Shown one piece after another: positions 1-8,476 of a DNA stretch of 64,000 nucleotides. Numbering within the stretch: position 1 is the first letter of the stretch; the number at the start of each line of letters is the position of its first letter. Origin of the DNA: JABMNT01 sp048262255 (lineage in GTDB: Bacteria; Pseudomonadota; Alphaproteobacteria; Rhodospirillales; Casp-alpha2); contig JBLXFH010000006.1 in NCBI GenBank assembly GCA_048262255.1, positions 101,212 through 165,211 of the forward strand, in the 5' to 3' direction. The notes under the pieces are model-generated. The model was not told the DNA's origin and searched no databases. It saw nothing but the letters and a program-made list of their open reading frames with translations. Position numbers and translations under genes: made by a program.

Positions 1-63
1 ATCGGCTCTCTGATTATTCGGACAGCTAAGCAAAAGCTACGGATATGCCGTTCAGACACGACA

Positions 64-128
64 AAACCGCGCGGACTCGGGATTCGCGCGGTTTAAAATC
101 TTTTGAAGGGGCGAAGATGCGTCTTCGC
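64..128 (-). terminator. Tandem hairpins after rpsU, probable terminator
   Basis: Two hairpins follow the rpsU stop on the minus strand. The first is a perfect 7-bp stem at 111-117/122-128 with a four-base loop. The second is a 10-bp GC-rich stem at 64-73/85-94 with an 11-base loop, followed by a short T run on the minus strand. The second resembles a weak intrinsic terminator; the first may only stabilise the 3' end. Confidence 0.55.
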
Positions 129-148
129 CTGATCGATCGGAAAAGAGA

Positions 149-352
149 CTAGAAGCCTTCGCGCTCGACGCGCTTGCGCTCCAGTTTGCGTGCCCGACGA
201 ACCGCTTCGGCCTTTTCACGGGCTTTGCGTTCTGACGGTTTTTCGTAAGCACGACGGAGTTTCATTTCACGGAAAATGCCTTCACGCTGCATTTTCTTTT
301 TGAGGGCTTTTAAGGCCTGATCGACATTGTTGTCACGAACACTGACTTGCAC
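149..352 (-). CDS. rpsU: 30S ribosomal protein S21
   Basis: S21 is a small basic protein of the 30S subunit involved in initiation. The family core VRDNNVDQALKALKKKMQREG is near the N-terminus and is followed by a long, very basic helix rich in Arg, Lys and Glu that runs to the C-terminus. Two in-frame GTG codons are possible starts (367 and 352). I chose 352 because it gives the usual short N-terminus (VQVSVRDN) and a length of 67 residues, typical for S21, with a weak purine-rich stretch upstream. It is divergent from def and coq9, an arrangement so common in this group that the Coq9 family was once named for divergence from rpsU. Confidence 0.93.
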   Translation of the reverse strand: MQVSVRDNNVDQALKALKKKMQREGIFREMKLRRAYEKPSERKAREKAEAVRRARKLERKRVEREGF

Positions 353-513
353 GTTATCAATTCTCACTTCATGTTAGAGGTCACGGAAATCAAGGACTTC
401 CCTGTTGAGGTGCGGTTTCTACCACATCATATCGGGGTTGTGAAGGGCGAATTCGAACTTATTTATATGGTTGAAACGCTTGAAACCTGTGAGTTAGAGG
501 CAGAATTTCACAA

Positions 514-1068
514 ATGGCCATATTGAAAATCGCCCGCATGGGTCATCCGGTGCTGGCAAACAAGAGCTTTCCTGTCGATGACCCGACGGATCCGGAAATT
601 CACATGTTGATCAACGATATGATCGACACCATGCGTGATGCGCCGGGGATTGGTCTGGCGGCGCCTCAGGTGCATGTCCCCAAGCGGGTCGTGGTTTTCT
701 TTGTCCCGGCAGGGCGCACAGCCGATGGGGACGACGGGGTTCCGTTGACGGCGCTGATCAATCCGGTGATCGAACCGCTGACGGAGGAGCAGGAACTGGG
801 TGTGGAGGGTTGTTTGTCACTGCCCGGAATGGCCGGAACCGTGCCGCGCTATACAAAAATCCGTTATTCGGCGCTATTGCCGTCGGGTGAGGAACTGGTC
901 CGCGAGGCGGAAGGTTACCATGCCCGGGTGGTTCAGCATGAATGTGATCATCTGGATGGCATTCTATACCCAATGCGCATGGATGATCTGAGTTCGCTCG
1001 GTTATACTGATGAACTGCAAAAACAGAACGCAGTTGTTCAAGACGAGGCGGAGGAAAGCCATGGCTGA
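514..1068 (+). CDS. def: Peptide deformylase
   Basis: Removes the N-formyl group from the starting methionine of nascent proteins in the cytoplasm. All three family motifs are present: GIGLAAPQ (about residues 46-53), EGCLS at 98-102 supplying the metal-binding Cys, and QHECDH with the HEXXH site at 142-146. At 184 residues it has the usual length. The stop overlaps the start of the coq9 gene (ATGGCTGA, 1061-1068), so the two genes are translationally coupled. The companion fmt gene is not beside it, unlike in many bacteria. Confidence 0.95.
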   Translation: MAILKIARMGHPVLANKSFPVDDPTDPEIHMLINDMIDTMRDAPGIGLAAPQVHVPKRVVVFFVPAGRTADGDDGVPLTALINPVIEPLTEEQELGVEGCLSLPGMAGTVPRYTKIRYSALLPSGEELVREAEGYHARVVQHECDHLDGILYPMRMDDLSSLGYTDELQKQNAVVQDEAEESHG

Positions 1069-1702
1069 CCGGCAAGACAGACGCGACAAGATTATCGAAG
1101 CCATGCTGCCCCATGTCGCCTTTGACGGATGGTCGGAAAGCGCCCTTGTCCAGGGCGCGATAGATGCCGGTTATCCTGAAAACATGGCGTGGCGGGCATT
1201 TCCTAACGGCATGACCGAAGTTGTTGATCACTTTGCCGACTGGTCCGACCGGCGCATGCTTGCAGCATTGGAAAAGCAAGACCTGGATGCCATGAAGGTC
1301 CGCGCGCGCATTCATGCCTGCGTCAAAACCCGAATCCAGATCAATGCACCTTACAAGGATGCCATCCGCCGGTTGTTGTCCTATCTGGCTTTGCCGGGGC
1401 ATGCGCCCCTGGCGGCGCGTCTGGCCTGGCGTAGCTGTTCGGCCATGTGGTATGCATCGGGAGATCGGTCCGCTGACTGGAACCATTATACCAAACGCGG
1501 ACTTCTGGTGGGGGTCTATAGTTCGACCCTCTTATACTGGATGGGCGATGACGGTGACGAGACGGGTGATTATCCCGAAACCTGGGCTTTTCTGGACCGC
1601 CGTATTTCCGATGTTCTAAAAACATTTGGTTTGCCCGGGCGCTTGAAAGCGGCATTGACGCGCATCCGTCCCTATGCCCCTCGGCACACATCGCGATCCT
1701 GA
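1061..1702 (+). CDS. COQ9 family protein (rpsU-divergently transcribed)
   Basis: A 213-residue protein with the alphaproteobacterial COQ9 pattern: an N-terminal TetR-like helical segment (DKIIEAMLPHVAFDGWSESAL) and later WNHYTKRGLLVGVYSSTLLYWMGD, the family signature before the C-terminal helix. Eukaryotic COQ9 binds lipids and assists Coq7 in ubiquinone synthesis; the bacterial role is inferred from homology. I chose ATG 1061 because it overlaps the def stop and has a purine-rich ribosome site (GGCGGAGGAAAG) just before it; longer reading frames would sit inside def. Confidence 0.85.
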   Translation: MADRQDRRDKIIEAMLPHVAFDGWSESALVQGAIDAGYPENMAWRAFPNGMTEVVDHFADWSDRRMLAALEKQDLDAMKVRARIHACVKTRIQINAPYKDAIRRLLSYLALPGHAPLAARLAWRSCSAMWYASGDRSADWNHYTKRGLLVGVYSSTLLYWMGDDGDETGDYPETWAFLDRRISDVLKTFGLPGRLKAALTRIRPYAPRHTSRS

Positions 1703-1799
1703 TTTTTTTTATCCAGGGAGCGTTCAAGAGGTTAATTTGATTTAAGGGATTTCCGCTTAAATTATCTTTTTGGTGATTTCATAGAGTGGAAGACAAGCA

Positions 1800-3125
1800 A
1801 TGAATTATAAGATCCTGATCGTCGAAGATGATGAGATGATTCAGGGTTTCCTGCGCCTGACCCTTGAAAACGAGAACTATGTCGTTACCGCAGCCTCCAG
1901 TTTTGCAGAAATGCGGACGTTGTTTCCGCAGAATCCCTATGACCTGATCATTCTTGATCTGGGATTGCCGGATGGCGACGGGCTCGATCTGGTTAGCGAG
2001 ATCAGGTCTGTGAGCACCGTGCCGATCCTTGTTTCCAGCGCCCGGCAAGGGGCCAGTGACCGGGTCGCCGCCCTTGAGCGCGGGGCAGACGATTATTTGA
2101 CCAAACCCTTTGATCCGGCGGAAATGATTTTGCGTCTGCGAAACCTGTTGGCCCGTTGTACGGCGGGGCAGGCAGCAGCCCAGCCCTCAGCGGGTGCCAC
2201 AAACACATCGGCCCGAAGTGGTGGGCGGCGTGCATCTGACCATGCAGGCCCGACACCACCACAACCTCCGCAAATCAATTCCGGGCCTGTCCGTCCCGTA
2301 ACAGAGCCTGCTTCCACACCTGAACCGCTCCCCGGTGCTGCTGCGGGCGTTGTCGAGCCTAGCCTGCAGGCTGCGTTAAAAAAATCAGCGCCGCCACCAC
2401 CGCCGCCACAAGGCAAAGCCACAGGTAATATCGACAAATCAGTTATTATTGCCGGGGTATTGGCTATTCTGGCATTCGGTGGTGCCGGTTATTACTGGTA
2501 CAACCAAACAATGAAAATGCCGACATGGGCAGGCGGTACAAATGAGACCGTTGCCGAGCGTCAGGACCGTTTGGCGGGCAGTTCCGGCGATCAACAAAAC
2601 AATGAAGAAACAGGCCAGCCACCGAGACGGGGGGGGCTGCAACCACCACCGGAACCGGATGTCCCGATTGCCCGGAGTGCGCAGCAGGGAACGACGGATG
2701 GTCTGTCACGCTCAGCGACGACAGGTGGAGGCACTCAGGATCTGAATTCAACAAATTCTCTGCCATCGACGGTAAGTCGGCGGCAGAGAGAATCCGAACT
2801 GGCGGCTCTGCCTGCAACCCCGCCAGCAATCGTAACAGATAACCGTTGTGACCCATTGCCGGATGTTAAATGGTGGCGCGTGAAAACTCACCAACAGATC
2901 ATCAATTTTGTGGATGAGAATCATAACGGTGACTGGCAACCCTATCTCAACAATTGGCGGTCCCGAATTACCAAGTTGCAGGATATTGCCGAGCGGGGAT
3001 CCGGCATCAAAACCAGCACGGGCGAGATTCTGCAAGGAGAATCCCTGGCTGGCTATATCCGTGATACGGCGGATCGGATTAACATAATCTTGTGTTTGTC
3101 GCGGGAATCACGAAACAACAATTAG
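1800..3125 (+). CDS. Receiver domain fused to a membrane segment and extracytoplasmic domain
   Basis: Residues 1-120 form a complete response-regulator receiver: acidic E9/D10/D11, phosphoacceptor D53 in LIILDLGLPDGDG, S79, and K102 in YLTKPF. A Pro/Ala-rich linker (about 125-210) follows, then one hydrophobic helix at about 215-234 ending in aromatic residues (GYYWY), a second low-complexity linker, and a C-terminal domain of about 95 residues starting near CDPLPDVKWWRVKTHQQIINFVDENHNGDW. No DNA-binding, GGDEF, EAL or kinase domain is visible. By topology the receiver would be cytoplasmic and the C-terminal domain periplasmic. I do not recognise the C-terminal domain. No cognate kinase is adjacent. 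The reading frame is continuous, so this is a true fusion rather than two genes. Confidence 0.8.
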   Translation: MNYKILIVEDDEMIQGFLRLTLENENYVVTAASSFAEMRTLFPQNPYDLIILDLGLPDGDGLDLVSEIRSVSTVPILVSSARQGASDRVAALERGADDYLTKPFDPAEMILRLRNLLARCTAGQAAAQPSAGATNTSARSGGRRASDHAGPTPPQPPQINSGPVRPVTEPASTPEPLPGAAAGVVEPSLQAALKKSAPPPPPPQGKATGNIDKSVIIAGVLAILAFGGAGYYWYNQTMKMPTWAGGTNETVAERQDRLAGSSGDQQNNEETGQPPRRGGLQPPPEPDVPIARSAQQGTTDGLSRSATTGGGTQDLNSTNSLPSTVSRRQRESELAALPATPPAIVTDNRCDPLPDVKWWRVKTHQQIINFVDENHNGDWQPYLNNWRSRITKLQDIAERGSGIKTSTGEILQGESLAGYIRDTADRINIILCLSRESRNNN

Positions 3126-3244
3126 AAGGTTGCCACTTGATTGGCAGAGGGGCGAAATCTTCCCTGTCTGAGAATCTGGTTTTGGACTTCGCCTGCAGTC
3201 TGGCGTAAGATAAGCCACCAAGGTAACGAAAGCCGGTTTTACAG

Positions 3245-4168
3245 ATGTTCAGACAACAACCGCCACCTTTGAAAAAATCGGAAGAGCCGCGCAACGGGCA
3301 AGCCAGCTACGCAAGCATGGAACCGCCTCCTTTGCACAGAGAGCCACCGCAACCAGAAACCCCACCTTCCATTAAAGGGCCTGATCTGGCCGATCATTTT
3401 CTGCTGTGTTCTAAGCTCGGGCGTTATTTGACGGTCGAGGATGGCAGTCGTTTTGTGATCACAGATGATTTTCGCACCTCGCCGGTCATTCCATCGGCGT
3501 CTGCCATTGCTGCTATATATTCAAAGGACTTTCTTGTCGCGCAGGCAGCCTTGCTGCCGCTGAGCCAGTCGGCGCAAAAAATGTCAACGCGTCAGCGCGA
3601 TAAATTTGAGCGGTTGTTTGCCCTTATTGAAGAAGAAGCCCTGGCCGAACCGGTTAAAAATTCGGCGCGGGCGATCCGTGAAACTCATTTTCGCGGAGCG
3701 GAAATCCGGGCGCTGGAAGCTGAACTGGGTGATACGCTCAGCCCGGCGCGGGCGCGCTACCGGGATTTTCTGGGCGTTGTTAAAAAGCTCATGGACGGCA
3801 AAGTGACGGCGGGGCCTTTCCTTGACGAGTTTCGGGGCTTCACCCATGAAGTTGCCGGGCGGCTGGATTTTGGTATTTACAGCTTTTGTCTGGACCGTTT
3901 GATGGGAAGTACGCGCGTTCCCAGCAAGGTTAAAAAGCTGCTGGTCCTTGAAATTCTCAAATATCCGCCGGTGATCCGTCGTGAGTTGCTGACCAATATC
4001 CTGGCTTTCCCGGGGCAAAGCCAGGAACTCATCGATTTCGTTAAGTACATGATTCAAAACGAACTGGGAAAAACCGCAGCCATTGAGATTGAACTGCTGG
4101 AAGCCTTTAAGCTGCAACGCCTGTCGGTGAGCGATATTGAAGGCAGTCTAGCCGCTGCGGCCAACTGA
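3245..4168 (+). CDS. Conserved-looking hypothetical protein with Pro-rich N-terminus
   Basis: I do not recognise this 307-residue protein. The first 45 residues are rich in Pro, Glu and Arg. From about residue 50 (DLADHFLLCSKLGRYLTVEDGSRFVITDDFRTSP) it becomes globular, then mostly helical and charged, without signal peptide or membrane helix. It follows the receiver-membrane fusion on the same strand after 119 bases; both carry proline-rich linkers, which hints at a shared function but proves nothing. No clear ribosome site precedes ATG 3245; the next in-frame ATG is residue 25. It converges on purK. Confidence 0.6.
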   Translation: MFRQQPPPLKKSEEPRNGQASYASMEPPPLHREPPQPETPPSIKGPDLADHFLLCSKLGRYLTVEDGSRFVITDDFRTSPVIPSASAIAAIYSKDFLVAQAALLPLSQSAQKMSTRQRDKFERLFALIEEEALAEPVKNSARAIRETHFRGAEIRALEAELGDTLSPARARYRDFLGVVKKLMDGKVTAGPFLDEFRGFTHEVAGRLDFGIYSFCLDRLMGSTRVPSKVKKLLVLEILKYPPVIRRELLTNILAFPGQSQELIDFVKYMIQNELGKTAAIEIELLEAFKLQRLSVSDIEGSLAAAAN

Positions 4169-4198
4169 TTAGCGTCCAGAAATCCGCCGCCGCACCTT

Positions 4199-5344
4199 TT
4201 ATTCTGAACCTGTTTCCGTGTTGCCGGTCAAGGCCTTGACGATCGTGACATGCCCCATTTTCCGGCCGGTGCGAACGTCGCGTTTGCCATAGAGATGCAA
4301 GTGTGCATTGGGCATCTCGAGGTAATCGGGTACCTTTTTTATATCGTCGCCAATGAGATTGATCATTTCCGCATCCGCCCAACGCACCGGTTTTGTCAGG
4401 GGCAGGCCGGATATGGCCCGGATCAGCAATTGAAACTGATCCGTGTTGCATGCATCCATGGCCCAGTGACCGGAATTATGAGGGCGTGGTGCCAACTCAT
4501 TGACCAGAATTTCGCCGGAATGGCTTAAAAACATCTCAACCGCCAACACGCCCTGGATATCGAGAGCTTCGGCGATTTTCGAAGCGATATCCATCGCGGA
4601 TTTGCGAGATGCTTCGGGTATGGCGGCGGGCGCGTGGGTGATCGACAGGATATGGTTGTGATGGATATTTTCGACCGTATCAAAGGCCGAAATTTGCCCT
4701 TGTGAATTCCGCGCAACAACCACGGAAATCTCGCGTTCGAACGCAACGATCTCTTCAAGAACCGCCGTCGTCTTGTTGTCGTTCACGTCAAACAGTTGCT
4801 TCCAGATGTTTTCCGCATCCTGGAACTGTGCATTGCTCTCAAGGCGGACCTGCCCCTTGCCATCATAACCGGCAAAGGCGGTTTTCAATATCCCCGACTG
4901 CCAGCCGTTTTCATGAGCATTGAGAATGTCTTTAGGACTTTCAATTGGCAGCCAGCGCGCCGTTGCTACGCCAATTTGATTGAGAAAACTTTTCTCGGCA
5001 ACCCGGTCCTGACAAATTTCGAAGACGCCAGATTTGGGATAGAGCGGTGTTATCGCCTCGACACGTCTCAAAGCTTCTGCCGGGACGTGTTCCATTTCAC
5101 AGGTAATAACGTCAACTGCATTTGCAAAAGCCTCCAGCGCAGGGCCATCGTCAAAGGCGGCGCAGGTATGGGTGAGGCTGACTTCTGCGGCCGGTGACTC
5201 TGGATCTGGCGAGTAGATGTGGACGCGATATCCCAACTTGGCCGCTTCGATCGCCGCCATACGGCCGAGCTGGCCGCCGCCCATAATCCCAATGATACCG
5301 CCCCGTGGTACTCCGTTAAATAGGGGCTTGGATGGGGTCAGCAT
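4199..5344 (-). CDS. purK: N5-carboxyaminoimidazole ribonucleotide synthase
   Basis: ATP-grasp enzyme of purine synthesis that makes N5-CAIR from aminoimidazole ribonucleotide, bicarbonate and ATP. The N-terminal nucleotide motif IGIMGGGQLGRM is at about residues 17-28, the ATP-grasp segment GILKTAFAGYDGKGQ is in the middle, and the metal/product region NELAPRPHNSGHWAMDA is near residue 275. Its 381 residues match the family. The ATG overlaps the purE stop (5338-5344), so purE-purK is a coupled two-gene operon supplying consecutive steps. Confidence 0.95.
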   Translation of the reverse strand: MLTPSKPLFNGVPRGGIIGIMGGGQLGRMAAIEAAKLGYRVHIYSPDPESPAAEVSLTHTCAAFDDGPALEAFANAVDVITCEMEHVPAEALRRVEAITPLYPKSGVFEICQDRVAEKSFLNQIGVATARWLPIESPKDILNAHENGWQSGILKTAFAGYDGKGQVRLESNAQFQDAENIWKQLFDVNDNKTTAVLEEIVAFEREISVVVARNSQGQISAFDTVENIHHNHILSITHAPAAIPEASRKSAMDIASKIAEALDIQGVLAVEMFLSHSGEILVNELAPRPHNSGHWAMDACNTDQFQLLIRAISGLPLTKPVRWADAEMINLIGDDIKKVPDYLEMPNAHLHLYGKRDVRTGRKMGHVTIVKALTGNTETGSE

Positions 5345-5853
5345 GGGGTTTCCGGCACGGCTTCGCTTTGACGCTGTCTCCAGGCGCCAATGCGCTCGGC
5401 CAAATCGGCGTCCGTGATGGCCAGAATTTGCGCCGCCAGTAAGGCGGCATTGATGGCGCCGGGTTTGCCAATTGCCAATGTCCCGACGGGAATGCCGCCC
5501 GGCATTTGAACGATGGAGAGCAGGCTGTCTTGCCCTTTCAGGGATTTGCTTTCGATCGGGACACCGAGAACGGGAAGGGTTGTCATGGCAGCGGCCATGC
5601 CAGGTAAATGCGCAGCACCCCCGGCGCCGGCAATGATGACTGACAACCCGCGATCACGGGCGGACCGGGCATAATCATAAAGCCGGTCTGGTGTCCGGTG
5701 CGCTGAAACGACGCGGCATTCATGAGGGACATTAAGCTCTGTCAAAATTGTTGCCGCATGTTCCATGGTCGGCCAATCGGATGTGCTTCCCATGATAATG
5801 CCAACGCGTGCGGGGATGTCCGATAACGCGCCAATTTCTGTATTTTCAGACAC
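5338..5853 (-). CDS. purE: N5-carboxyaminoimidazole ribonucleotide mutase
   Basis: Class I PurE converts N5-CAIR to CAIR. Signature segments are GSTSDWPTMEHA, VVSAHRTPDRLYDYA (catalytic His region), GAGGAAHLPGMAAA and GQDSLLSIVQMPGGIPV. The reading frame begins with GTG at 5853, preceded by a GAGGTC ribosome-binding stretch; no in-frame ATG lies nearby. It is the first gene of the purEK pair. About 375 bases without a gene lie upstream and presumably hold its promoter. No PurR-type operator or purine riboswitch was recognised there. Confidence 0.95.
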   Translation of the reverse strand: MSENTEIGALSDIPARVGIIMGSTSDWPTMEHAATILTELNVPHECRVVSAHRTPDRLYDYARSARDRGLSVIIAGAGGAAHLPGMAAAMTTLPVLGVPIESKSLKGQDSLLSIVQMPGGIPVGTLAIGKPGAINAALLAAQILAITDADLAERIGAWRQRQSEAVPETPC

Positions 5854-6228
5854 TTAAGACCTCTTTCATGCATGGTTTCAGGTTTTTTACACGGTTCGAT
5901 AACATTGTTAAAGCCGATAATAATTAATAACGGCATTGATATTGTTCAATCTTAACCACAACCCGAACAGATAAGTCCGTTTATTATACGTCTATGCGAT
6001 GACCGTTAGATATTGGGAGATAACCAGGGATGAGTACGTTTCTTAAGTGAAAGCCGTCAGTCAGATATCAAATCAAAATTAAGGGAAAAAGTTTATATGC
6101 GACTGTCGGAACAGAGCCAAAGGTGCTGACCCGGTAGACAATGATTTGTTAACCATAATATGGTAGCCTTTACATTGAACAAGCAGTCCTAAGAAAAAAC
6201 GAGCAGTCCTGAGCAAAGGAGTGGCGTT
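5854..6228. other. Intergenic region between purE and the GGDEF-like gene
   Basis: An AT-rich 375-base stretch carrying the divergent control regions of purE (minus) and the GGDEF-like gene (plus). I see several TTAA words but no well-spaced CtrA-type pair, no clear hairpin with a T run, and no convincing reading frame. A clean ribosome site (AAGGAG) at its right end serves the gene starting at 6229. Confidence 0.5.
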
Positions 6229-6975
6229 ATGGATGTCAACCCGGCGAATACAATTACACAGACACATCCGGACGGACGCAAAGCGCCCCATGGTGGGGAG
6301 CATAAGTCAGATATGTTGGATCAGAAAGACGCTGACGACGGAGAATCCGGTTCCTGGCGCGACGAAGGGGCTGTGGCATTCGATCATGGATTGATCGATT
6401 CCCTGACACCTGAAGTGCAGAGTGTAATCAATGCGCTGACACAGGAAATCGAGCCGCTCCGCCAAAAGCTGAAAGCGGCGGAGGCCCGCGCCGAGGAATT
6501 TAAAAAGGCCGCCGCACAACATCCATTTCTGGATATTCCCAACCGCAGTGAAATTTTGCGGGAACTGCAACACCTTATCGCACACAGGGCCGTTTTATCC
6601 GTACCACCGGTTCTGGTTCTACTGCATGTCCGTAATGCGGATCATGTCCGTCGGGACTTTGGCCGGCAGATGCTTGATCTGTATCTGACGGAAGTTTGCC
6701 AGCGGGTTTCTGACTCCATACAGCCAACTGATGCGTTCGGCTGCCTGGGAGGAAATGACTTCGCTTTGCTGGTGCTCGGGGTGGAATTTCTCGAGGCTAG
6801 AGAGATGGTTCGTACGCTCATTGATGACGTTTGTAGGGAGCCGGTAAACTTATCTGGCAAGACTGTTCCTGTCAGTCTGGTTTTCGGGGCTGCGGACTTA
6901 CAGGAAAATATGACTGGTGAAATGGCGATGGCCCAGGCCGATGCCGATATGGCGGTGCTGAATACGGGAAGCTAG
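6229..6975 (+). CDS. Degenerate GGDEF-domain protein
   Basis: Residues 1-55 are polar and low complexity, 60-95 form a likely coiled coil (TPEVQSVINALTQEIEPLRQ), and 100-245 have the length and pattern of a diguanylate cyclase domain. The signature loop reads GGNDF (174-178) instead of GGDEF, and the first metal-binding Asp region reads LLHVRNADHV, with the expected Asp residues replaced. The RxxD inhibitory site is also absent (QPTD). Synthesis of c-di-GMP is therefore unlikely; a binding or scaffold role is more plausible, but that is inference. A good AAGGAG site precedes ATG 6229. The 3' end overlaps the convergent YdcH-family gene by four bases. Confidence 0.75.
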   Translation: MDVNPANTITQTHPDGRKAPHGGEHKSDMLDQKDADDGESGSWRDEGAVAFDHGLIDSLTPEVQSVINALTQEIEPLRQKLKAAEARAEEFKKAAAQHPFLDIPNRSEILRELQHLIAHRAVLSVPPVLVLLHVRNADHVRRDFGRQMLDLYLTEVCQRVSDSIQPTDAFGCLGGNDFALLVLGVEFLEAREMVRTLIDDVCREPVNLSGKTVPVSLVFGAADLQENMTGEMAMAQADADMAVLNTGS

Positions 6976-7172
6976 GCGATGATATCGGGAAGCAACTCGT
7001 TTTCGAAGTAGTTAATCTGGTCCTTGAGAACGAGTTTGCGTTTTTTCAGGCGCTGCAGTTGCAATTGTTCAATCGGGCCGGATTCGGCCAGTCGTGAGAT
7101 AACGTCATCCAGATCGCGATGTTCTGTCCGTAAATCTTCCAGTTTTTTGCGAAGTTCTTTGATATCGTTCAT
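6972..7172 (-). CDS. DUF465/YdcH family small coiled-coil protein
   Basis: A 66-residue all-helical, highly charged protein (ELRKKLEDLRTEHRDLDDVISRLA ... LKKRKLVLKDQINYFENELLPDI). The heptad-like start and the LKKRKLxLKDQI core are characteristic of the YdcH/DUF465 family, whose biochemical role is not established. It converges on the GGDEF-like gene and is divergent from a second family member at 7335. Confidence 0.8.
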   Translation of the reverse strand: MNDIKELRKKLEDLRTEHRDLDDVISRLAESGPIEQLQLQRLKKRKLVLKDQINYFENELLPDIIA

Positions 7173-7286
7173 GCCACTCTGGCGCCTTACCGGGGATTTA
7201 CAGTCTATCAGTAAATTATTGAAAAGGATAGGTTCTGCTGCCTATTAAGGCCTCATATCCCTATAGATTTTGTAACAAAACGGTAG

Positions 7287-7302
7287 TACTCTTTTTAGAG
7301 TA
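7287..7302 (+). promoter_or_regulatory. Perfect dyad in the leader of the second YdcH gene
   Basis: TACTCT-TTTT-AGAGTA is a perfect 6-bp inverted repeat around four T bases, 32 bases before the GTG start. It could be a regulator site or a leader hairpin; nothing in the sequence decides between them. Confidence 0.4.
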
Positions 7303-7334
7303 AGAAGCTGAATCTTAGCAAGGAGGAATAGCCT

Positions 7335-7502
7335 GTGAGTTTGCAAAATAGGATTGAATCTTTAAAAGAAAAACATGCTTACTTGGAGACCACGCTGGAA
7401 GCCAAAACCAGCCGCCCCCACCCGGATGAAATTGAATTACACGAGCTGAAAAAACAAAAGCTCGCGATCAAAGACGAAATTGAATCGATTAGTTCTCACT
7501 GA
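7335..7502 (+). CDS. Second DUF465/YdcH family protein (55 residues)
   Basis: A short gene starting with GTG, preceded at eight bases by a perfect AGGAGG ribosome site (7321-7326). The product begins MSLQNRIESLKEKHAYLE and continues through SRPHPDEIELHELKKQKLAIKDEIE, the compact YdcH pattern with a conserved SRPHPD turn between two helices. It is a paralogue of the gene at 6972 and faces away from it across 162 bases. The role is unknown; such small soluble helical proteins are common in alphaproteobacteria. Confidence 0.85.
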   Translation: MSLQNRIESLKEKHAYLETTLEAKTSRPHPDEIELHELKKQKLAIKDEIESISSH

Positions 7503-7630
7503 CACAGATTCTCATTGGGCGACTAGGCCCAAAAACGACTGACGGACCGGCTCTGTTGCTTGTTTAAGGAACAGGTCATGTTGTTTTTGTTGGGGGATAA
7601 GGTCTCATCTCCGTCCCCGACGCAGGAAAT

Positions 7631-8467
7631 ATGATGACAGTTCCTAACAGCGAATTTCATATCGAAAGGCTGACGCCGACCATTGGCGCGGAAGTCAAAA
7701 ACTTTCAGCTCTCGGAACCTATGGACCAAAGCCGTTTTGGTGAACTCCATGAGGCTTTGACGACCCATCAGGTCCTGTTTTTTCGTGACCAGAATTTAAC
7801 CCTTGATCAGCATAAGCAGTTTGCCAGGCAATTTGGTGAATTACATATTCATCCGGGAATTCCGGGGCCGGAAGGCCACCCGGAAGTCATCCCCATCCAT
7901 ACCGATGCCACGTCGACCCGCATTGCCGGGGAAGACTGGCATTCGGATGTCTCCTGTGACGCCGAACCGCCCATGGGCAGCATTCTGCATCTCCATACGG
8001 TGCCGGAGACCGGTGGTGATACCCTGTTTTCCAGCATGTATGCCGCCTATGAGGCGTTGTCGGAGCCGATGAAAAGGATGCTGGGCGATCTGACGGCCCT
8101 GCATAGCGGCGAAATGGCCTACCGGGGGCGTTATGCCTACCGCGGTGTTGATGATGCGGGGGTTGAATATCCGAACCATGATCACCCGGTTATCCGTACC
8201 CATCCGGTGAGCCAGCGTAAGGCGCTTTACGTCAACCGCATCTTCACAGCGCGGATCAATGGTGTTACGGAATCGGAAAGTCGGGCATTGCTGGATTATC
8301 TATTTCATCATGTCGAAAAACCGGAATTTCAGGTGCGGTTCAATTGGCAACCGGGCAGCGTTGCTTTTTGGGACAACCGTTGTGTCCAGCATTATGCCAT
8401 TTGGGATTATTTTCCCGAAACCCGCTCCGGATACCGGGTTACAGTAGCCGGAGACAAACCTTATTAA
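7631..8467 (+). CDS. TauD/TfdA family Fe(II)/2-oxoglutarate dioxygenase
   Basis: Non-haem iron dioxygenase that hydroxylates a small organic substrate with 2-oxoglutarate and O2. The metal triad is visible as H104 and D106 in DWHSD and H254 in HYAIWDY; an Arg in RSGYRVTV would bind the 2-oxoglutarate carboxylate. Length (278 residues) and the GELHIHPG, FFRDQNLT and GDTLFSSM segments are typical. No sulfonate transporter sits beside it, so taurine itself is not supported as substrate. Two adjacent ATG codons (7631, 7634) are possible; AGGA spacing slightly favours the second. It converges on amn. Confidence 0.85.
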   Translation: MMTVPNSEFHIERLTPTIGAEVKNFQLSEPMDQSRFGELHEALTTHQVLFFRDQNLTLDQHKQFARQFGELHIHPGIPGPEGHPEVIPIHTDATSTRIAGEDWHSDVSCDAEPPMGSILHLHTVPETGGDTLFSSMYAAYEALSEPMKRMLGDLTALHSGEMAYRGRYAYRGVDDAGVEYPNHDHPVIRTHPVSQRKALYVNRIFTARINGVTESESRALLDYLFHHVEKPEFQVRFNWQPGSVAFWDNRCVQHYAIWDYFPETRSGYRVTVAGDKPY

Positions 8468-8476
8468 AGGCCCTGC

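Noticed and set aside
1733..1746. TTAA-N6-TTAA upstream of the receiver fusion, like a CtrA site
   Set aside because: CtrA sites need seven bases between the TTAA words; spacing is six, and such words are common in this AT-rich gap.
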